64,000 bases of DNA from Bacteroides sp. An322 (GCF_002161765.1 NZ_NFIN01000001.1:62001-126000); one strand, 5' to 3'; shown: positions 44,078 through 54,494, counted from the first letter of the stretch. Program-made: numbers and translations. Notes: a model not told the origin generated them from the letters alone.

Positions 44078-46177
44078 TCACGAAATCACAGACCAATTCA
44101 CGTTCTTTTTCCTCAATTCCTTCAGCTGTTGCCAGATAACGGCATTCTCCGGAAGTATGCCTTGCGGGTCCGTTTCAAGCAAACGCTCTGCCACTTCGCG
44201 AACATACTGGAGGAGCTGACCATCACGGGCAATATCAGCAATTTTCAAATCAAATGCCACACCACTTTGTTGCGTACCTTCCAAATCACCCGGTCCACGA
44301 AGTTTCAGGTCAGCTTCGGCTATCTCGAAACCATCGTTTGTATCTACCATGATTTGAATGCGTTTACGGGTGTCTTCAGTCAGCTTATAGCCTGTAACGA
44401 GGATGCAATACGACTGGTCGGCTCCACGTCCTACCCTTCCTCTTAGCTGGTGAAGTTGCGACAAACCGAAGCGTTCAGCGTTCTCGATAACCATAACCGA
44501 AGCATTGGGCACATTCACTCCAACCTCGATAACGGTAGTCGCTACAAGTATTTGGGTCTCCTTCTCAATGAAACGTTGCATCTCCGCATCTTTCTCCGCC
44601 GCCTTCATCTTGCCGTGTACCTTACTCACCTTGTATTCGGGAAAAGCTTCGCACACGTGCAGATAACCATCTTCCAAGTTCTTAATATCCATCTTTTCGC
44701 TTTCCTGAATCAGCGGGTAGACAATATATGCCTGCCTGCCTTCTTGAAGTTGTTTGCGGATAAAGGTGTACAGCACAGCCCTACGGTTATCAAACTGGTG
44801 AATAGTCTGTATCGGCTTACGTCCTGGAGGAAGTTCGTCAATCACCGATACATCCAAATCACCGTATAACGTCATGGCAAGTGTACGGGGAATAGGCGTA
44901 GCTGTCATCACCAACACATGAGGCGGGCATGTATTCTTCTTCCAAAGCTTGGCACGCTGGGCTACCCCGAAACGATGTTGCTCGTCAATGACCACCAAGC
45001 CGAGTGAAGCAAAATTGACAGTATCTTCTATTACGGCATGTGTACCGATAAGTATCTTCACCTCTCCTGCCACTAAATCTTGCAGAATGGTTTCGCGCCG
45101 TTTGCCTTTTACGTTTCCCGTTAGCAATTCTACTCGAACCGGCATTTCCGCAAGAAAACGGGTAATGGTTTCGTAATGTTGGTTGGCAAGAATTTCAGTC
45201 GGTGCCATCATACACGCCTGATAGCCGTTGTCGAGTGCTATCAGCATCGTCATCAATGCCACAAGTGTTTTCCCGCTTCCTACATCTCCTTGAAGCAAAC
45301 GATTCATCTGTCTGCCGCTCTTCATGTCACGGCGCATTTCCTTGATAACCCGCTTCTGTGCTCCGGTTAATTGAAAAGGAAGATTCTGCGCATAAAAGGT
45401 ATTGAATATTTCACCGACCTTACCGAATATTAATCCACGGAACTTATTACGACGCTCCAATGTATAACGCAGGATATTCAACTGTACATAAAAAAGCTCC
45501 TCAAACTTCAGACGATATTGGGCACGCCGAAGCAAATCGGGATTCTGAGGAAAATGAATATTATACAATGCATCGTTTAACGGCATCAAATGATGCTGTT
45601 CTATCAATAGCGGACTAAGTGTCTCTTCAATTTCCTCCCGCTGGAGGGCAACAAAAAGATTCTTCATCAACTTCTCTATCGCATGCGAGTTGAGGTTGCT
45701 CCGCTTCATTTTTTCGGTTGTATTATAATAAGGTTGAAGCCCCATATTCGAAAGCACCAATTCATCTGCCGGGTCAATATCAGGATGAGCGATGTTGATA
45801 CGCCCGTTAAATACGGTCGGCTTGCCAAAAACAATGTAAGGCTCGCGTGCCTTGTATTTGCCTTCGATGAATTTCAAGCCTTGAAACCAAACCAAATCGA
45901 CCACCCCGGTACCATCCGAGAAATGTCCAACCAACCTTCGTTGCCTTCCTTCGCCGAACGTCTCAAAACTCAACACCTGCCCACGCAACTGGATATAAGG
46001 CATATTCCCGTCTATCTCGTGGATGTAATACAGCCGGCTACGGTCTACGTATTTATAAGGGAAATAATACAGCAAGTCCTTGAAAGAACGGATATTCAGT
46101 TCCTTCTCCAAAATAGCAGCCCGCTGGGGACCTACACCTTGCAAATACTTTATATCACGCAATGACAAGTCGGACAT
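44078..46177 (-). CDS. recG: ATP-dependent DNA helicase RecG
   Basis: The 699-residue protein starts DIKYLQGVGPQRAAILEKEL (helix-hairpin-helix) and has an OB-fold wedge region (about 60-160). Walker A is LLQGDVGSGKTLVAL, motif II VVIDEQHRFGV and motif III MTATPIPRTLA; motif VI lies in QLHQLRGRVGRG. It reverses stalled forks and resolves branched DNA. It lies 3 bp after ispD on the same strand and ends tail-to-tail 4 bp from dnaG. Confidence 0.96.
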   Translation of the reverse strand: MSDLSLRDIKYLQGVGPQRAAILEKELNIRSFKDLLYYFPYKYVDRSRLYYIHEIDGNMPYIQLRGQVLSFETFGEGRQRRLVGHFSDGTGVVDLVWFQGLKFIEGKYKAREPYIVFGKPTVFNGRINIAHPDIDPADELVLSNMGLQPYYNTTEKMKRSNLNSHAIEKLMKNLFVALQREEIEETLSPLLIEQHHLMPLNDALYNIHFPQNPDLLRRAQYRLKFEELFYVQLNILRYTLERRNKFRGLIFGKVGEIFNTFYAQNLPFQLTGAQKRVIKEMRRDMKSGRQMNRLLQGDVGSGKTLVALMTMLIALDNGYQACMMAPTEILANQHYETITRFLAEMPVRVELLTGNVKGKRRETILQDLVAGEVKILIGTHAVIEDTVNFASLGLVVIDEQHRFGVAQRAKLWKKNTCPPHVLVMTATPIPRTLAMTLYGDLDVSVIDELPPGRKPIQTIHQFDNRRAVLYTFIRKQLQEGRQAYIVYPLIQESEKMDIKNLEDGYLHVCEAFPEYKVSKVHGKMKAAEKDAEMQRFIEKETQILVATTVIEVGVNVPNASVMVIENAERFGLSQLHQLRGRVGRGADQSYCILVTGYKLTEDTRKRIQIMVDTNDGFEIAEADLKLRGPGDLEGTQQSGVAFDLKIADIARDGQLLQYVREVAERLLETDPQGILPENAVIWQQLKELRKKNVNWSVIS

Positions 46178-46180
46178 ATA

Positions 46181-46846
46181 TTATATCAACATTTCTGCCA
46201 GTTTTAAGTCGAACGGTGTAGTCAATTTGATGTTCTCACGATTTCCTTTGACCAATTCCACCCGATGCCCAAACGCTTCCACTACCGAAGCATCATCGGT
46301 AAAGGCGGATGTATAAGGCTGGGCATACGCTTGCTTCAACAACGACGCACGAAAAACTTGAGGAGTCTGTACTAATTTATAACGGTCGCGCGGAACGGTT
46401 TCGCTTTCTCCGTCTTCCAATATCCAACGGACTGTTTCCACCACATCTATTACAGGAATTGCCGCACCCTTCCGCTCTGCCATCCGATAACATTCCGCTA
46501 TCACGTCAAGTGACACAAAAGGACGTACTCCGTCGTGCACCCCCACCAAAGCATCTTCTTCCTCCACTAAAGCCAGCCCGTTCTTTACCGAATGGAAACG
46601 AGTCTCGCCCCCATCGGCTATCTGATGCGGGAGTGTAAAGGCATACTCTTGACATAAATGTTTCCAATAATCTTGCTGGTCTACCGGAAGCACCACAATC
46701 AAATGAATAGCCTTATCGTATGCATAAAAGGCTTCTAAGGTACGCATCAAGACGGGTTTCCCTTTTATCGGAAGAAACTGTTTAGGTATGTCTCCTCCCA
46801 TACGCAAGCCTTTGCCTCCGGCTACAGCTATCAGATAAGTATTCAT
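46181..46846 (-). CDS. ispD: 2-C-methyl-D-erythritol 4-phosphate cytidylyltransferase
   Basis: The 221-residue protein begins [20 protein letters not shown], the cytidylyltransferase signature. It contains [12 protein letters not shown] and [11 protein letters not shown]. It makes CDP-methylerythritol in the non-mevalonate isoprenoid pathway. It is co-oriented with recG. Confidence 0.95.
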   Translation of the reverse strand: MNTYLIAVAGGKGLRMGGDIPKQFLPIKGKPVLMRTLEAFYAYDKAIHLIVVLPVDQQDYWKHLCQEYAFTLPHQIADGGETRFHSVKNGLALVEEEDALVGVHDGVRPFVSLDVIAECYRMAERKGAAIPVIDVVETVRWILEDGESETVPRDRYKLVQTPQVFRASLLKQAYAQPYTSAFTDDASVVEAFGHRVELVKGNRENIKLTTPFDLKLAEMLI

Positions 46847-46869
46847 AATTTATTCTTATTGACATTGTT

Positions 46870-47010
46870 TGATGGATGTCCGCATTTTACCAAATTACCT
46901 GTAGGGGCAGGGTTTGCCTGCCCAAATGCGCCCACAGATACATACGTTGATGTATTCGGGCGGGCAAACCCCGCTCCTACATTGGCAATTTGCAGATATC
47001 CATATATTAT
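46870..47010. repeat. MITE-like palindromic element, copy 3 (gcagggtttgcctgccc type)
   Basis: The outer arms are gatggatgtccgcattttac and caatttgcagatatccatat. Inner arms are taggggcagggtttgcctgc and gggcgggcaaaccccgctcc. The outer arms match copy 1 but the inner palindrome differs. Confidence 0.75.
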
Positions 47011-47022
47011 ATCAATGTATTC

Positions 47023-47574
47023 TTATTCGGCAAAAAGCATTCCGCCTTTCACTTCTGCCACCTTAGCGGCTCCGGCAAATTTCTCAAGGATAGCGAAGCC
47101 GAACATATATGCGGCAGCCGGCCCTTTGCCCAAAATGAAGTTATCGGCAATTTCCACCATATTGCCGGTGTATTCCGCTCCTTCCAAGAACTTGTCGAAT
47201 CCTGGATAGCAAGTAGCCTTCTTTCCTTTCAGCAAACCACGCTTTCCATAGACCATCGGAGCCGCGCAAATGGCTGCAAGCGGTTTTCCGGCTGCGGCAA
47301 AGCTACGCACCAAAGCATCCAACCCTGCATGCGCATCCAAATTGGTCGCACCGGGAAGTCCGCCCGGCAATACAATCATTTCAATGTCTGCTTCGTTCAA
47401 GTCTTCTATCAGGCAATCTGCCACAACAGGTACACCGTGTGCACCGGTTACGGTGGGTTCACCCATTACAGATACAGTCTTCACACTCAAACCTCCCCGA
47501 CGCAAGATGTCAAGCGGGAAAAGGGCTTCCACTTCTTCAAAGCCCGTAGCTAAAAAAATGCAAATCGATTTCAT
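47023..47574 (-). CDS. DJ-1/PfpI family protein (YajL-like)
   Basis: The 183-residue protein begins ICIFLATGFEEVEALFPLDI with the conserved Glu. The reactive Cys lies in LAAICAAPMVYG. YajL/DJ-1 proteins are deglycase or redox-linked proteins; the exact activity is debated. It follows tonB by 4 bp on the same strand and may be co-transcribed with the TonB genes. Confidence 0.9.
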   Translation of the reverse strand: MKSICIFLATGFEEVEALFPLDILRRGGLSVKTVSVMGEPTVTGAHGVPVVADCLIEDLNEADIEMIVLPGGLPGATNLDAHAGLDALVRSFAAAGKPLAAICAAPMVYGKRGLLKGKKATCYPGFDKFLEGAEYTGNMVEIADNFILGKGPAAAYMFGFAILEKFAGAAKVAEVKGGMLFAE

Positions 47575-47578
47575 ACGC

Positions 47579-48412
47579 TTATTTCAGTTTAAAATAATAA
47601 GTAATTGTTCCTGACTGGTTATTCACACCGTCCACTTGATTGAACCTTGCACGGCGTGCCGCTTCTTCTGCCGCACGTCTCAATGCCGGATTCACCGTAT
47701 TGGTCCGTTTATTTATCTGCGTACTGATTACCCTGCCCGACGGGTCTACCACAATAGTAACCACCACACGTCCTTCGTCTTGCACATTATATACCGGCAA
47801 AGGCAAACCTCCAGGACCCAACGAACGTCCGTTCAAGTCGAATACGCCCGATGCTCCGACTCCCGATGTCTTCCCTTCGTTTCCGTTTCCGGTAGGACTT
47901 CCTTGATTTCCTTCGCCTTCACTCTTTCCGGTACTGCCCATCTTGGCTCCTTTCCCGAATGCGCCGGCAATCTTACTTGATGCCGCTTGTGCCGCGGCGC
48001 GTTCTGCTTCGGCACGCTTTTCAGCTTCGGTCTTTTCCTTCGGTTTCGGACGCTCTTCCGTTACTTCCTCCTTCACGACCGGCTTTTCTTTTCGTTGCTG
48101 TTCTTGCCGGGGCTCTTCTTTTTTCACTTGCAAAGAAGGTTCGTCGGTTTGAGTTATCAACGGCTGTTCGTCTCCACCGTCAGGCAAAGACGCTTCCGAT
48201 TCCGATGCCGCAGGCTGAGGAAGCAAGTCCACTTCAGTCAAGGTATAAGGGTCAGCATCGCCTTGTCCCATATCGCTGTCTCCCAACATAACGGGCACAC
48301 CACCCTCTTCCTGCTTTTCGGGAAGGACAAGCACATACAAGAACAAAAACACGAGGACTGCAACATGCAGCACCACGGTTCCGATTATTCCGATTATCTT
48401 GCTTCGTTTCAC
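47579..48412 (-). CDS. tonB: energy transducer TonB
   Basis: The 277-residue protein has an N-terminal membrane helix (IGTVVLHVAVLVFLFLYVLV). A long charged spacer rich in E, K, P and R follows. The C-terminal TonB domain has NVQDEGRVVVTIVVDPSGRV and ends GTITYYFKLK. It links ExbB/ExbD motor energy to outer-membrane receptors such as the SusC protein in this window. Confidence 0.93.
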   Translation of the reverse strand: MKRSKIIGIIGTVVLHVAVLVFLFLYVLVLPEKQEEGGVPVMLGDSDMGQGDADPYTLTEVDLLPQPAASESEASLPDGGDEQPLITQTDEPSLQVKKEEPRQEQQRKEKPVVKEEVTEERPKPKEKTEAEKRAEAERAAAQAASSKIAGAFGKGAKMGSTGKSEGEGNQGSPTGNGNEGKTSGVGASGVFDLNGRSLGPGGLPLPVYNVQDEGRVVVTIVVDPSGRVISTQINKRTNTVNPALRRAAEEAARRARFNQVDGVNNQSGTITYYFKLK

Positions 48413-48423
48413 AATTCTTGTTT

Positions 48424-48570
48424 TATTTGGAAGTTAAAAAGGAGTTATGCTTCGCAGGAGTTATGCTTCGCAGGAGTTAAAAGCCAAGACTCATCCTGTC
48501 GTAGTAAAACTATTGGTCTCTAACTCCTTGAAATAACTCCTTTTTACTCCCTGAAATAACTCCTAAAATT
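48424..48570. repeat. repeat-rich gap between exbD and tonB ('ggagttat')
   Basis: A direct doublet aggagttatgcttcgc lies near the start. Copies of taactcc and ctccttgaaataactcct follow in inverse orientation. The halves can fold into one long hairpin inside the operon. Confidence 0.7.
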
Positions 48571-48574
48571 TAAT

Positions 48575-48991
48575 TTACTCTTTATCAGGTCTTCGCGTAG
48601 CAAGCACCATTTTATAATGGTTTTCGTTAGCTATGTTCAACACCCGTATGATTTCCCGATACGGAATTGACTCATCGGCATACAATGCTACATACATTTC
48701 CGGTTCTCTTGCGGCACATTCCTGTAAGAAGGAAGGCACTTCATCCAGCGATAAGGGCATCTCATCATCGTTGCCGAAAGCACCGTAATAATTCAAATCC
48801 TTATCTATAATCACCCGTACCATCGGCTTTGCCGAAGTCTGCTCCGAACCTTGAGGCAACAAGACCTTAATGGCATTGGGCGAGACTACCGTAGAAGTAA
48901 TCATAAAAAATATCAGCAACAGGAAAATGAGGTCGGTCATCGACGACATACTGAAGCTGGGCGATATTTTCTGTCTTCGTTTCAACGCCAT
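48575..48991 (-). CDS. exbD: biopolymer transport protein ExbD
   Basis: The 138-residue protein has one membrane helix (DLIFLLLIFFMITSTVV) preceded by the conserved Asp (MTDLIF). A periplasmic domain follows. It is the proton-conducting partner of ExbB. It lies 6 bp after exbB. Confidence 0.92.
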   Translation of the reverse strand: MALKRRQKISPSFSMSSMTDLIFLLLIFFMITSTVVSPNAIKVLLPQGSEQTSAKPMVRVIIDKDLNYYGAFGNDDEMPLSLDEVPSFLQECAAREPEMYVALYADESIPYREIIRVLNIANENHYKMVLATRRPDKE

Positions 48992-48997
48992 AGCTTA

Positions 48998-49717
48998 TCA
49001 GTTTTCGTTGGGTTCATTTATCAAGTCCATAAATGCCATCGTGCGGGCTTCCATTTGGCTAACCACTTTATCTACTCGATAGACCAGATGGTTATAGGCG
49101 AACATTGCCGCGATGCCGACCACCAAACCACCTACCGTAGTAATCATCGCTTCGTAAATACCACTTGAAAGCAACGTAATGTCAATGTTATTACCGGCAT
49201 TCGCCATATTCCAAAAGGCACGCACCATACCGGTTACCGTTCCCAAGAAACCCAACATCGGTGCGCCACTCGATACTGTTGCGATAATAGCCAAACCATT
49301 CTCTAGTTTGGCAACCTCGATATTACCCGTATTCTCAATAGCCGCTTGCACATCCGATACCGGACGTCCCATGCGGGTAATACCTTTCTCAATCATGCGT
49401 GCCGACGGAGTATTCACCATCCGGCAATAATTGATAGCGGACTTGATTTCACCCGTCTTGATGTAATCCCGGATACGGTCCATAAACAAAGGGTCTTCCT
49501 TTGCCGCCTTGCGGATAGCAAAAGCGCGTTCAAAGAAAACATAAAAGGCAATGACCGACATGATTGCCAATACAATCATAATCCAGCCACCTTTGCATGC
49601 CATATCCCACAAATTCATTTCCGGTTCTCCCGAAGCTACAGGAGTCAGTACCGGATTCGTTCCTGCCAATGTGTCGGCAACGGTCTGTGCCGCTGCCAGC
49701 AATGTCATAGTCATCAT
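48998..49717 (-). CDS. exbB: MotA/TolQ/ExbB proton channel protein
   Basis: The 239-residue protein has three membrane segments (IMIVLAIMSVIAFYVFF; then LAIIATVSSGAPMLGFLGTV; then AMITTVGGLVVGIAAMFAY) with the family motif LGFLGTVTGM. Together with ExbD and TonB it forms the TonB energising complex. A TAACTTTG box at 49782-49789 (minus strand) lies upstream. Confidence 0.94.
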   Translation of the reverse strand: MMTMTLLAAAQTVADTLAGTNPVLTPVASGEPEMNLWDMACKGGWIMIVLAIMSVIAFYVFFERAFAIRKAAKEDPLFMDRIRDYIKTGEIKSAINYCRMVNTPSARMIEKGITRMGRPVSDVQAAIENTGNIEVAKLENGLAIIATVSSGAPMLGFLGTVTGMVRAFWNMANAGNNIDITLLSSGIYEAMITTVGGLVVGIAAMFAYNHLVYRVDKVVSQMEARTMAFMDLINEPNEN

Positions 49718-49759
49718 ACTCTTTCCAGTTTGTTATTTCTTCGTTGTATTTAATTTTAT

Positions 49760-49789
49760 TATCTTTGCGTCCAACAAAGTGCAAAGTTA
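49760..49789. promoter_or_regulatory. opposed overlapping promoters of nadK and exbB
   Basis: TATCTTTG at 49760-49767 points right toward the NAD kinase gene. TAACTTTG at 49782-49789 (minus strand) points left toward exbB. The two start sites would fall within a few bases of each other. Confidence 0.5.
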
Positions 49790-49850
49790 GCAGAATTTAC
49801 GAACAACCTGCTCTCTTTACCGAATAAAGATTGATAAAAAGCTACAAGAT

Positions 49851-50744
49851 ATGCAACGGATTCTCAAATTCGCCCTTTTCGGGAACACATACCAGGAACA
49901 TAAGTCGGCACACGTGACGCACCTGCTCGACATTCTGCGAAGCAAACATGCCGAAATATGCATCAGCAACGACTTCTACGATTTCCTGAAGCAACATACC
50001 AAAGCCAACCTGAAAGGATTGAAGATTTTTCAAGGGAATGATTTCAATGCCGATATGGTACTCAGCATCGGAGGAGACGGAACCTTCCTGCGTGCGGCAA
50101 GCCGGGTAGGCAAAAAGGAAATCCCTATCTTAGGCATCAATACCGGACGGTTGGGATTCCTTGCCGATGTTTCTCCCAATCAAATGGAAGAAGCTTTCGA
50201 AGAAATCTACGAAGGAAAGTACCTTGCCGAACCGCGGCGGGTGTTGCATCTCTCCACCGAAAACCATGTATTGAAAGGTTATCCTTTTGCACTGAATGAG
50301 ATAGCAGTCTTAAAGCAAGATTCTTCGTCAATGATTACTATCCGTGCCTATATTAATAATGAGTTGCTCTGCACTTATCAGGCAGACGGCCTGATTGTAG
50401 CCACACCTACCGGCTCCACCGGTTATTCATTAAGTGTGGGCGGCCCGATTCTTGTCCCTCAAAGCGGTACGATCAGCCTTACCGCCGTAGCTCCGCACAG
50501 CCTCAACATACGCCCTATCGTGATACGTGACGAATGGGAAATCATGCTTGACATCGAAAGCCGGAACCATAACTTCCTGATTTCGGTAGACGGGCGAAGC
50601 GAGACATGCCGCGAAGGCACCCGCTTGCGCATTACCCGTGCTGACTATTTCGTGCGCATCGTGAAGCGGTGCAACCATACGTTCTTCAATACGCTTCGCG
50701 AAAAGATGATGTGGGGAGTAGACGGACGAATGGAACGATTGTGA
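49851..50744 (+). CDS. nadK: NAD kinase
   Basis: The 297-residue protein has [14 protein letters not shown] (GGDGT motif) and [30 protein letters not shown] is the NAD-binding loop. It makes NADP in the cytoplasm. The M16 peptidase gene follows 21 bp later. Confidence 0.95.
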   Translation: MQRILKFALFGNTYQEHKSAHVTHLLDILRSKHAEICISNDFYDFLKQHTKANLKGLKIFQGNDFNADMVLSIGGDGTFLRAASRVGKKEIPILGINTGRLGFLADVSPNQMEEAFEEIYEGKYLAEPRRVLHLSTENHVLKGYPFALNEIAVLKQDSSSMITIRAYINNELLCTYQADGLIVATPTGSTGYSLSVGGPILVPQSGTISLTAVAPHSLNIRPIVIRDEWEIMLDIESRNHNFLISVDGRSETCREGTRLRITRADYFVRIVKRCNHTFFNTLREKMMWGVDGRMERL

Positions 50745-50765
50745 TTACCTCTAAACAAACTGAAT

Positions 50766-53672
50766 ATGAACAAACTGAAATCAGCACTTTGTGTATTCTT
50801 GCTTGCCTTAGGGCTGCCGATAACGGCAAAGGAATACACCTATCAGGCAGTAGAAGGCGACCTGATGAATACCCGCATCTATACCCTCGACAACGGATTA
50901 AAGGTGTACCTGTCGGTCAATGATGAAACCCCACGCATACAGACATATATCGCCGTACGCACGGGAAGCCGGAACGACCCGCCCGAAACGACCGGACTTG
51001 CACACTATCTGGAACATTTGATGTTCAAAGGGACAGAACAATTCGGCACCTCAAATGCAACAGAAGAAGCACCGCTCCTTGATGCGATTGAACAGCATTT
51101 CGAAGTGTATCGCACCTTAAAAGATTCGCTCGCCCGCCGGGCTTATTACCACGAGATAGATAGCATCTCGCAACTTGCAGCCCGTTACTTCATCCCGAAC
51201 GAATATGACAAACTGATGTCATCTATCGGTGCGGAAGGCACCAATGCCTACACCAGCAACGATGTGACCTGCTATGTGGAAAACATCCCTGCCAATGAAG
51301 TGGATAACTGGGCACGGATTCAGGCAGACCGATTCCAGAATATGGTTATCCGCGGATTCCATACCGAACTGGAAGCAGTGTATGAAGAATACAACATGGG
51401 GCTTGCAAGCGATACAAACAAACTGTTTGACGCCTTAATGGCACTGCTTTTCCCTAACCATCCGTATGGCACGCAAACAACTATCGGTACGCAAGAACAT
51501 TTGAAAAATCCGTCGATTGTCAATATCAAAAATTACTTTAAGCAATATTACGTGCCCAATAACGTAGCTATCTGTATGGCAGGTGATTTCGACCCCGACC
51601 AAGTGATTGCCGTTATCGACAAGTATTTCGGAACTTGGGAACCGAATCCCAATCTCTCACAACCCCAATATGCCCCTATTCCCGAACGCACTACACCGAA
51701 AGACACTACGGTAGTAGGACAAGAAGCGGAACGCCTCTACATGGCATGGAAATTCGATAAGGCAGCATCGTTTCAGACTGATACGTTGGATGTAATAGCC
51801 GATATGCTTAGCAACGGCAAGGCAGGACTCATGGACCTTGACCTCGACCAACAGATGAAATGGTTAGGCGGAGGAGCATTTACCCTTCCGTTTGCCGAAT
51901 ATTCTGGCTTCGTCATTGCCGGATTCCCGAAAGAAGGACAATCACTCGATGATGTAAAGACCTTGCTTCTCGAAGAAATAGACAAACTGAAGAAAGGAGA
52001 CTTCAACGAAGATTTGCTCAAAGCGGTAATCAACAACAAGAAACTGGCTTATTACACCACCCTTGAAAGCAACGAAGGACGTGCCGACATATTTGTCAAT
52101 GCCTTCATCAACCGTCAGGAATGGAGCGATGTGGCAAACCGCATGGACCGCATCTCGAAGATAACCAAACAACAGATAGTAGACTTTGCCAACCGTCATT
52201 TCCGCAACAACTACGTAACCGTGTACAAACGCATCGGAAACGACACTTCTATCAAGAAGATAGACAAGCCGCAAATTACCGCTATCCCGACTAACCGCGA
52301 CATGCAAAGCGCATTTGTAACCGAAATAATCAATTCGAAAACAACCCCTATCCAACCGCGTTTCGTCAATTTTGATAAAGACCTGACCCAAGGAACGACC
52401 CAAAACGGCTTGCCAGTGCTTTATGTGAAGAATACCGAAAACGGACGGTTCTCGTTGAATTACTATTTCGACTTCGGTGAGGAAAGCGACAAATGGCTTC
52501 CGTATGCAGCCGATTATTGCGAATATCTCGGTACCGACCAAATGAGTGCCGAAGAATTAAAACAAAAATTCTATGAATTGGCATGTGATTTCGACATCAA
52601 TGTAGGCACCAAGAGCAGCAGCATTGCCCTGCGGGGACTGTCTGAGAATATGTTGCAAGCAATGGCATTAATGGAAAACTTTATTGCTCATGCAAAAGCC
52701 GATGCCGAAGCATACGCCCAATATATTGCACTTGAAACCAAATTCCGCAACGATAATAAGCTCAGCCAAGAAAGCAATTTCAATGCATTACGCGCGTATG
52801 GCACCTACGGTCCCTATAATCAGGTGCGCAACATTCCTTCCAGCCAAGAGCTGAAAGAAATGAATCCCCAAATGCTGGTTGACAAAATTAAAGCCTTCGG
52901 AGGCTACAAACATACCGTATTATATTACGGTCCGATGGAACTGAACGAGCTTATCGCTTCGGTAGATAGCAACCATCCGATAGCCACAAGCCTTGCCGAT
53001 GCTCCTGCTGGCAAGCCTTATACTTTACAACCCACTCCGAAAAACGAAGTGTTCATCGCTCCGTATGACGCGAAGAATATTTATATGATACAATACCACA
53101 ACGAGAACCGTGCGTGGGACGCTACACGCCAGCCGGTTATCGACTTGTTTAATGAATATTTCGGAGGAGGCATGAATACGGTTGTGTTCCAAGAATTGCG
53201 CGAAGCCAGAGGATTGGCATACAGTGCCGGAGCCAATTATGCCACTCCAGCCTACAAAGGTATGCCCGAATATGCTATGACGTTCATTATTTCGCAAAAT
53301 GACAAGATGACCGATTGTATCCGTACATTCAACGAAATCATCGACACCATGCCGCAATCGGACAAGGCATTCGAATTGGCAAAACAAGCACTATTGAAAC
53401 GTCTCGCTACTGCCCGTACCACAAAAATGGGTATTATCAATGCTTATCTCAATGCCAAACACAAAGGCATTGATTACGACATCAACGAGAAAGTGTACAA
53501 TGCCGTAACCTCACTGACCTTGGACAACATTGCCCGTTTCGAAAAAGAAGCTATGGCAAACAAGCCTTACCGTTACCTCATCCTTGGCAACGAAAAGGAA
53601 CTTGACATGAAGGCTCTTGAGAAAATCGGTCCAATTAAACGGCTGACTACTGAAGAGATTTTCGGATACTAA
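50766..53672 (+). CDS. periplasmic M16-family zinc metallopeptidase
   Basis: The 968-residue protein has a signal peptide (SALCVFLLALGLPITAK). The inverted zinc motif HYLEH (H80, E83, H84) lies in TGLAHYLEHLMFKGT, with the third ligand Glu in LEAVYEEYNMG. Two M16 halves are present; the second (from about 530) lacks the zinc motif but has the RGLAYS-type loop (EARGLAYSAGAN). Such pitrilysin-type enzymes degrade peptides in the periplasm. Confidence 0.93.
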   Translation: MNKLKSALCVFLLALGLPITAKEYTYQAVEGDLMNTRIYTLDNGLKVYLSVNDETPRIQTYIAVRTGSRNDPPETTGLAHYLEHLMFKGTEQFGTSNATEEAPLLDAIEQHFEVYRTLKDSLARRAYYHEIDSISQLAARYFIPNEYDKLMSSIGAEGTNAYTSNDVTCYVENIPANEVDNWARIQADRFQNMVIRGFHTELEAVYEEYNMGLASDTNKLFDALMALLFPNHPYGTQTTIGTQEHLKNPSIVNIKNYFKQYYVPNNVAICMAGDFDPDQVIAVIDKYFGTWEPNPNLSQPQYAPIPERTTPKDTTVVGQEAERLYMAWKFDKAASFQTDTLDVIADMLSNGKAGLMDLDLDQQMKWLGGGAFTLPFAEYSGFVIAGFPKEGQSLDDVKTLLLEEIDKLKKGDFNEDLLKAVINNKKLAYYTTLESNEGRADIFVNAFINRQEWSDVANRMDRISKITKQQIVDFANRHFRNNYVTVYKRIGNDTSIKKIDKPQITAIPTNRDMQSAFVTEIINSKTTPIQPRFVNFDKDLTQGTTQNGLPVLYVKNTENGRFSLNYYFDFGEESDKWLPYAADYCEYLGTDQMSAEELKQKFYELACDFDINVGTKSSSIALRGLSENMLQAMALMENFIAHAKADAEAYAQYIALETKFRNDNKLSQESNFNALRAYGTYGPYNQVRNIPSSQELKEMNPQMLVDKIKAFGGYKHTVLYYGPMELNELIASVDSNHPIATSLADAPAGKPYTLQPTPKNEVFIAPYDAKNIYMIQYHNENRAWDATRQPVIDLFNEYFGGGMNTVVFQELREARGLAYSAGANYATPAYKGMPEYAMTFIISQNDKMTDCIRTFNEIIDTMPQSDKAFELAKQALLKRLATARTTKMGIINAYLNAKHKGIDYDINEKVYNAVTSLTLDNIARFEKEAMANKPYRYLILGNEKELDMKALEKIGPIKRLTTEEIFGY

Positions 53673-53683
53673 AATCAGTTGAT

Positions 53684-53749
53684 AATTGATAGTTGAGGGT
53701 TGATAGCCTAATCATAACGGATTGCTTTTATAACTCTCAACTATCAATT
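53684..53749. repeat. inverted repeat after the M16 gene
   Basis: The arms aattgatagttgag (53684-53697) and ctcaactatcaatt (53736-53749) are exact complements. It lies between the M16 stop and the next promoter and may end transcription. Confidence 0.75.
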
Positions 53750-53762
53750 AATCAAATAAATT

Positions 53763-53770
53763 TATTTTTG
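53763..53770 (+). promoter_or_regulatory. -7 box (TATTTTTG) of the GNAT gene
   Basis: Exact TAnnTTTG match 9 bases before the ATG at 53780; it decides this start over an upstream one at 53693 and suggests a very short leader. Confidence 0.5.
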
Positions 53771-53779
53771 CAACAAAAA

Positions 53780-54262
53780 ATGATACGGAAAATACAACCA
53801 CAAGACATCCAAGCCATAACCGACATCTATAACTTCTACGTTGCCCATAGCACAGCCACCTTCGACCTCACTCCCCTCACTCTTGCGGAAATGCAAACCA
53901 GGCTGGACGCTATCACGGCGCATCACCCTTGCTTCGTATTCGACACAGACGGAGAAATCGCAGGATATTGCTATGCCCATCCATGGAAAGAACGCGCCGC
54001 TTATAGCCAAACATGGGAAACCACGGTCTATGTCGCGCCCGGCAAAGAACGGAAAGGAATCGGCAAGCAGCTCATGAACAAACTTATCGAAACCTGCCGC
54101 CAAGCCGAATGCCACTCACTAATAGCCTGCATCACCGAAGGAAACGAAGCCAGTTGCCGCCTGCACGAGGTTTTAGGGTTCACCCAAGTCTCCCGTTTCA
54201 AAGAAGTAGGATTCAAATTCGGAAAAACATTAGGGATAGTCGACTATCAACTGATTCTCTAA
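53780..54262 (+). CDS. GNAT N-acetyltransferase (Pat/MnaT-like)
   Basis: The 160-residue protein (MIRKIQPQDIQAITDIYNFY) has STATFDLTPLTLAEMQTRLD, typical of the phosphinothricin/methionine-sulfoximine acetyltransferase group. The acetyl-CoA loop is GKERKGIGKQLMNKLIETC. It probably acetylates small amine substrates or analogues. Confidence 0.88.
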   Translation: MIRKIQPQDIQAITDIYNFYVAHSTATFDLTPLTLAEMQTRLDAITAHHPCFVFDTDGEIAGYCYAHPWKERAAYSQTWETTVYVAPGKERKGIGKQLMNKLIETCRQAECHSLIACITEGNEASCRLHEVLGFTQVSRFKEVGFKFGKTLGIVDYQLIL

Positions 54263-54316
54263 ATAATCCCTACGGTCCGCATACCTCCCAAAGAAGAGCC
54301 GGCTCCCACTTTAAAC

Positions 54317-54401
54317 GCATACGGCTTCATCAGCCATCGAAGCCGTATGCGTCGGGCAACGCACCCTGCTTCGTAGCCCGATGAAGCCGTATGCATTTTT
54401 G
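54317..54401. repeat. REP-like palindrome, 'catacggcttc' family, double copy
   Basis: gcatacggcttcatcagcca is followed by its inverse tcgaagccgtatgc. A second half-copy gatgaagccgtatgcatttt lies at 54380-54401. It matches the element at 5741-5772. Confidence 0.75.
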
Positions 54402-54461
54402 TCAGCAAGCAAATGACATACTGGCAGGACCTCAGCGTTTTCTTTTTTCAATGATTTTTCT

Positions 54462-54469
54462 TACCTTTG
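54462..54469 (+). promoter_or_regulatory. -7 box (TACCTTTG) of murF
   Basis: Exact TAnnTTTG match 25 bp before the ATG. Confidence 0.55.
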
Positions 54470-54494
54470 TGTATTCTAACAAACGAAAAGACAC

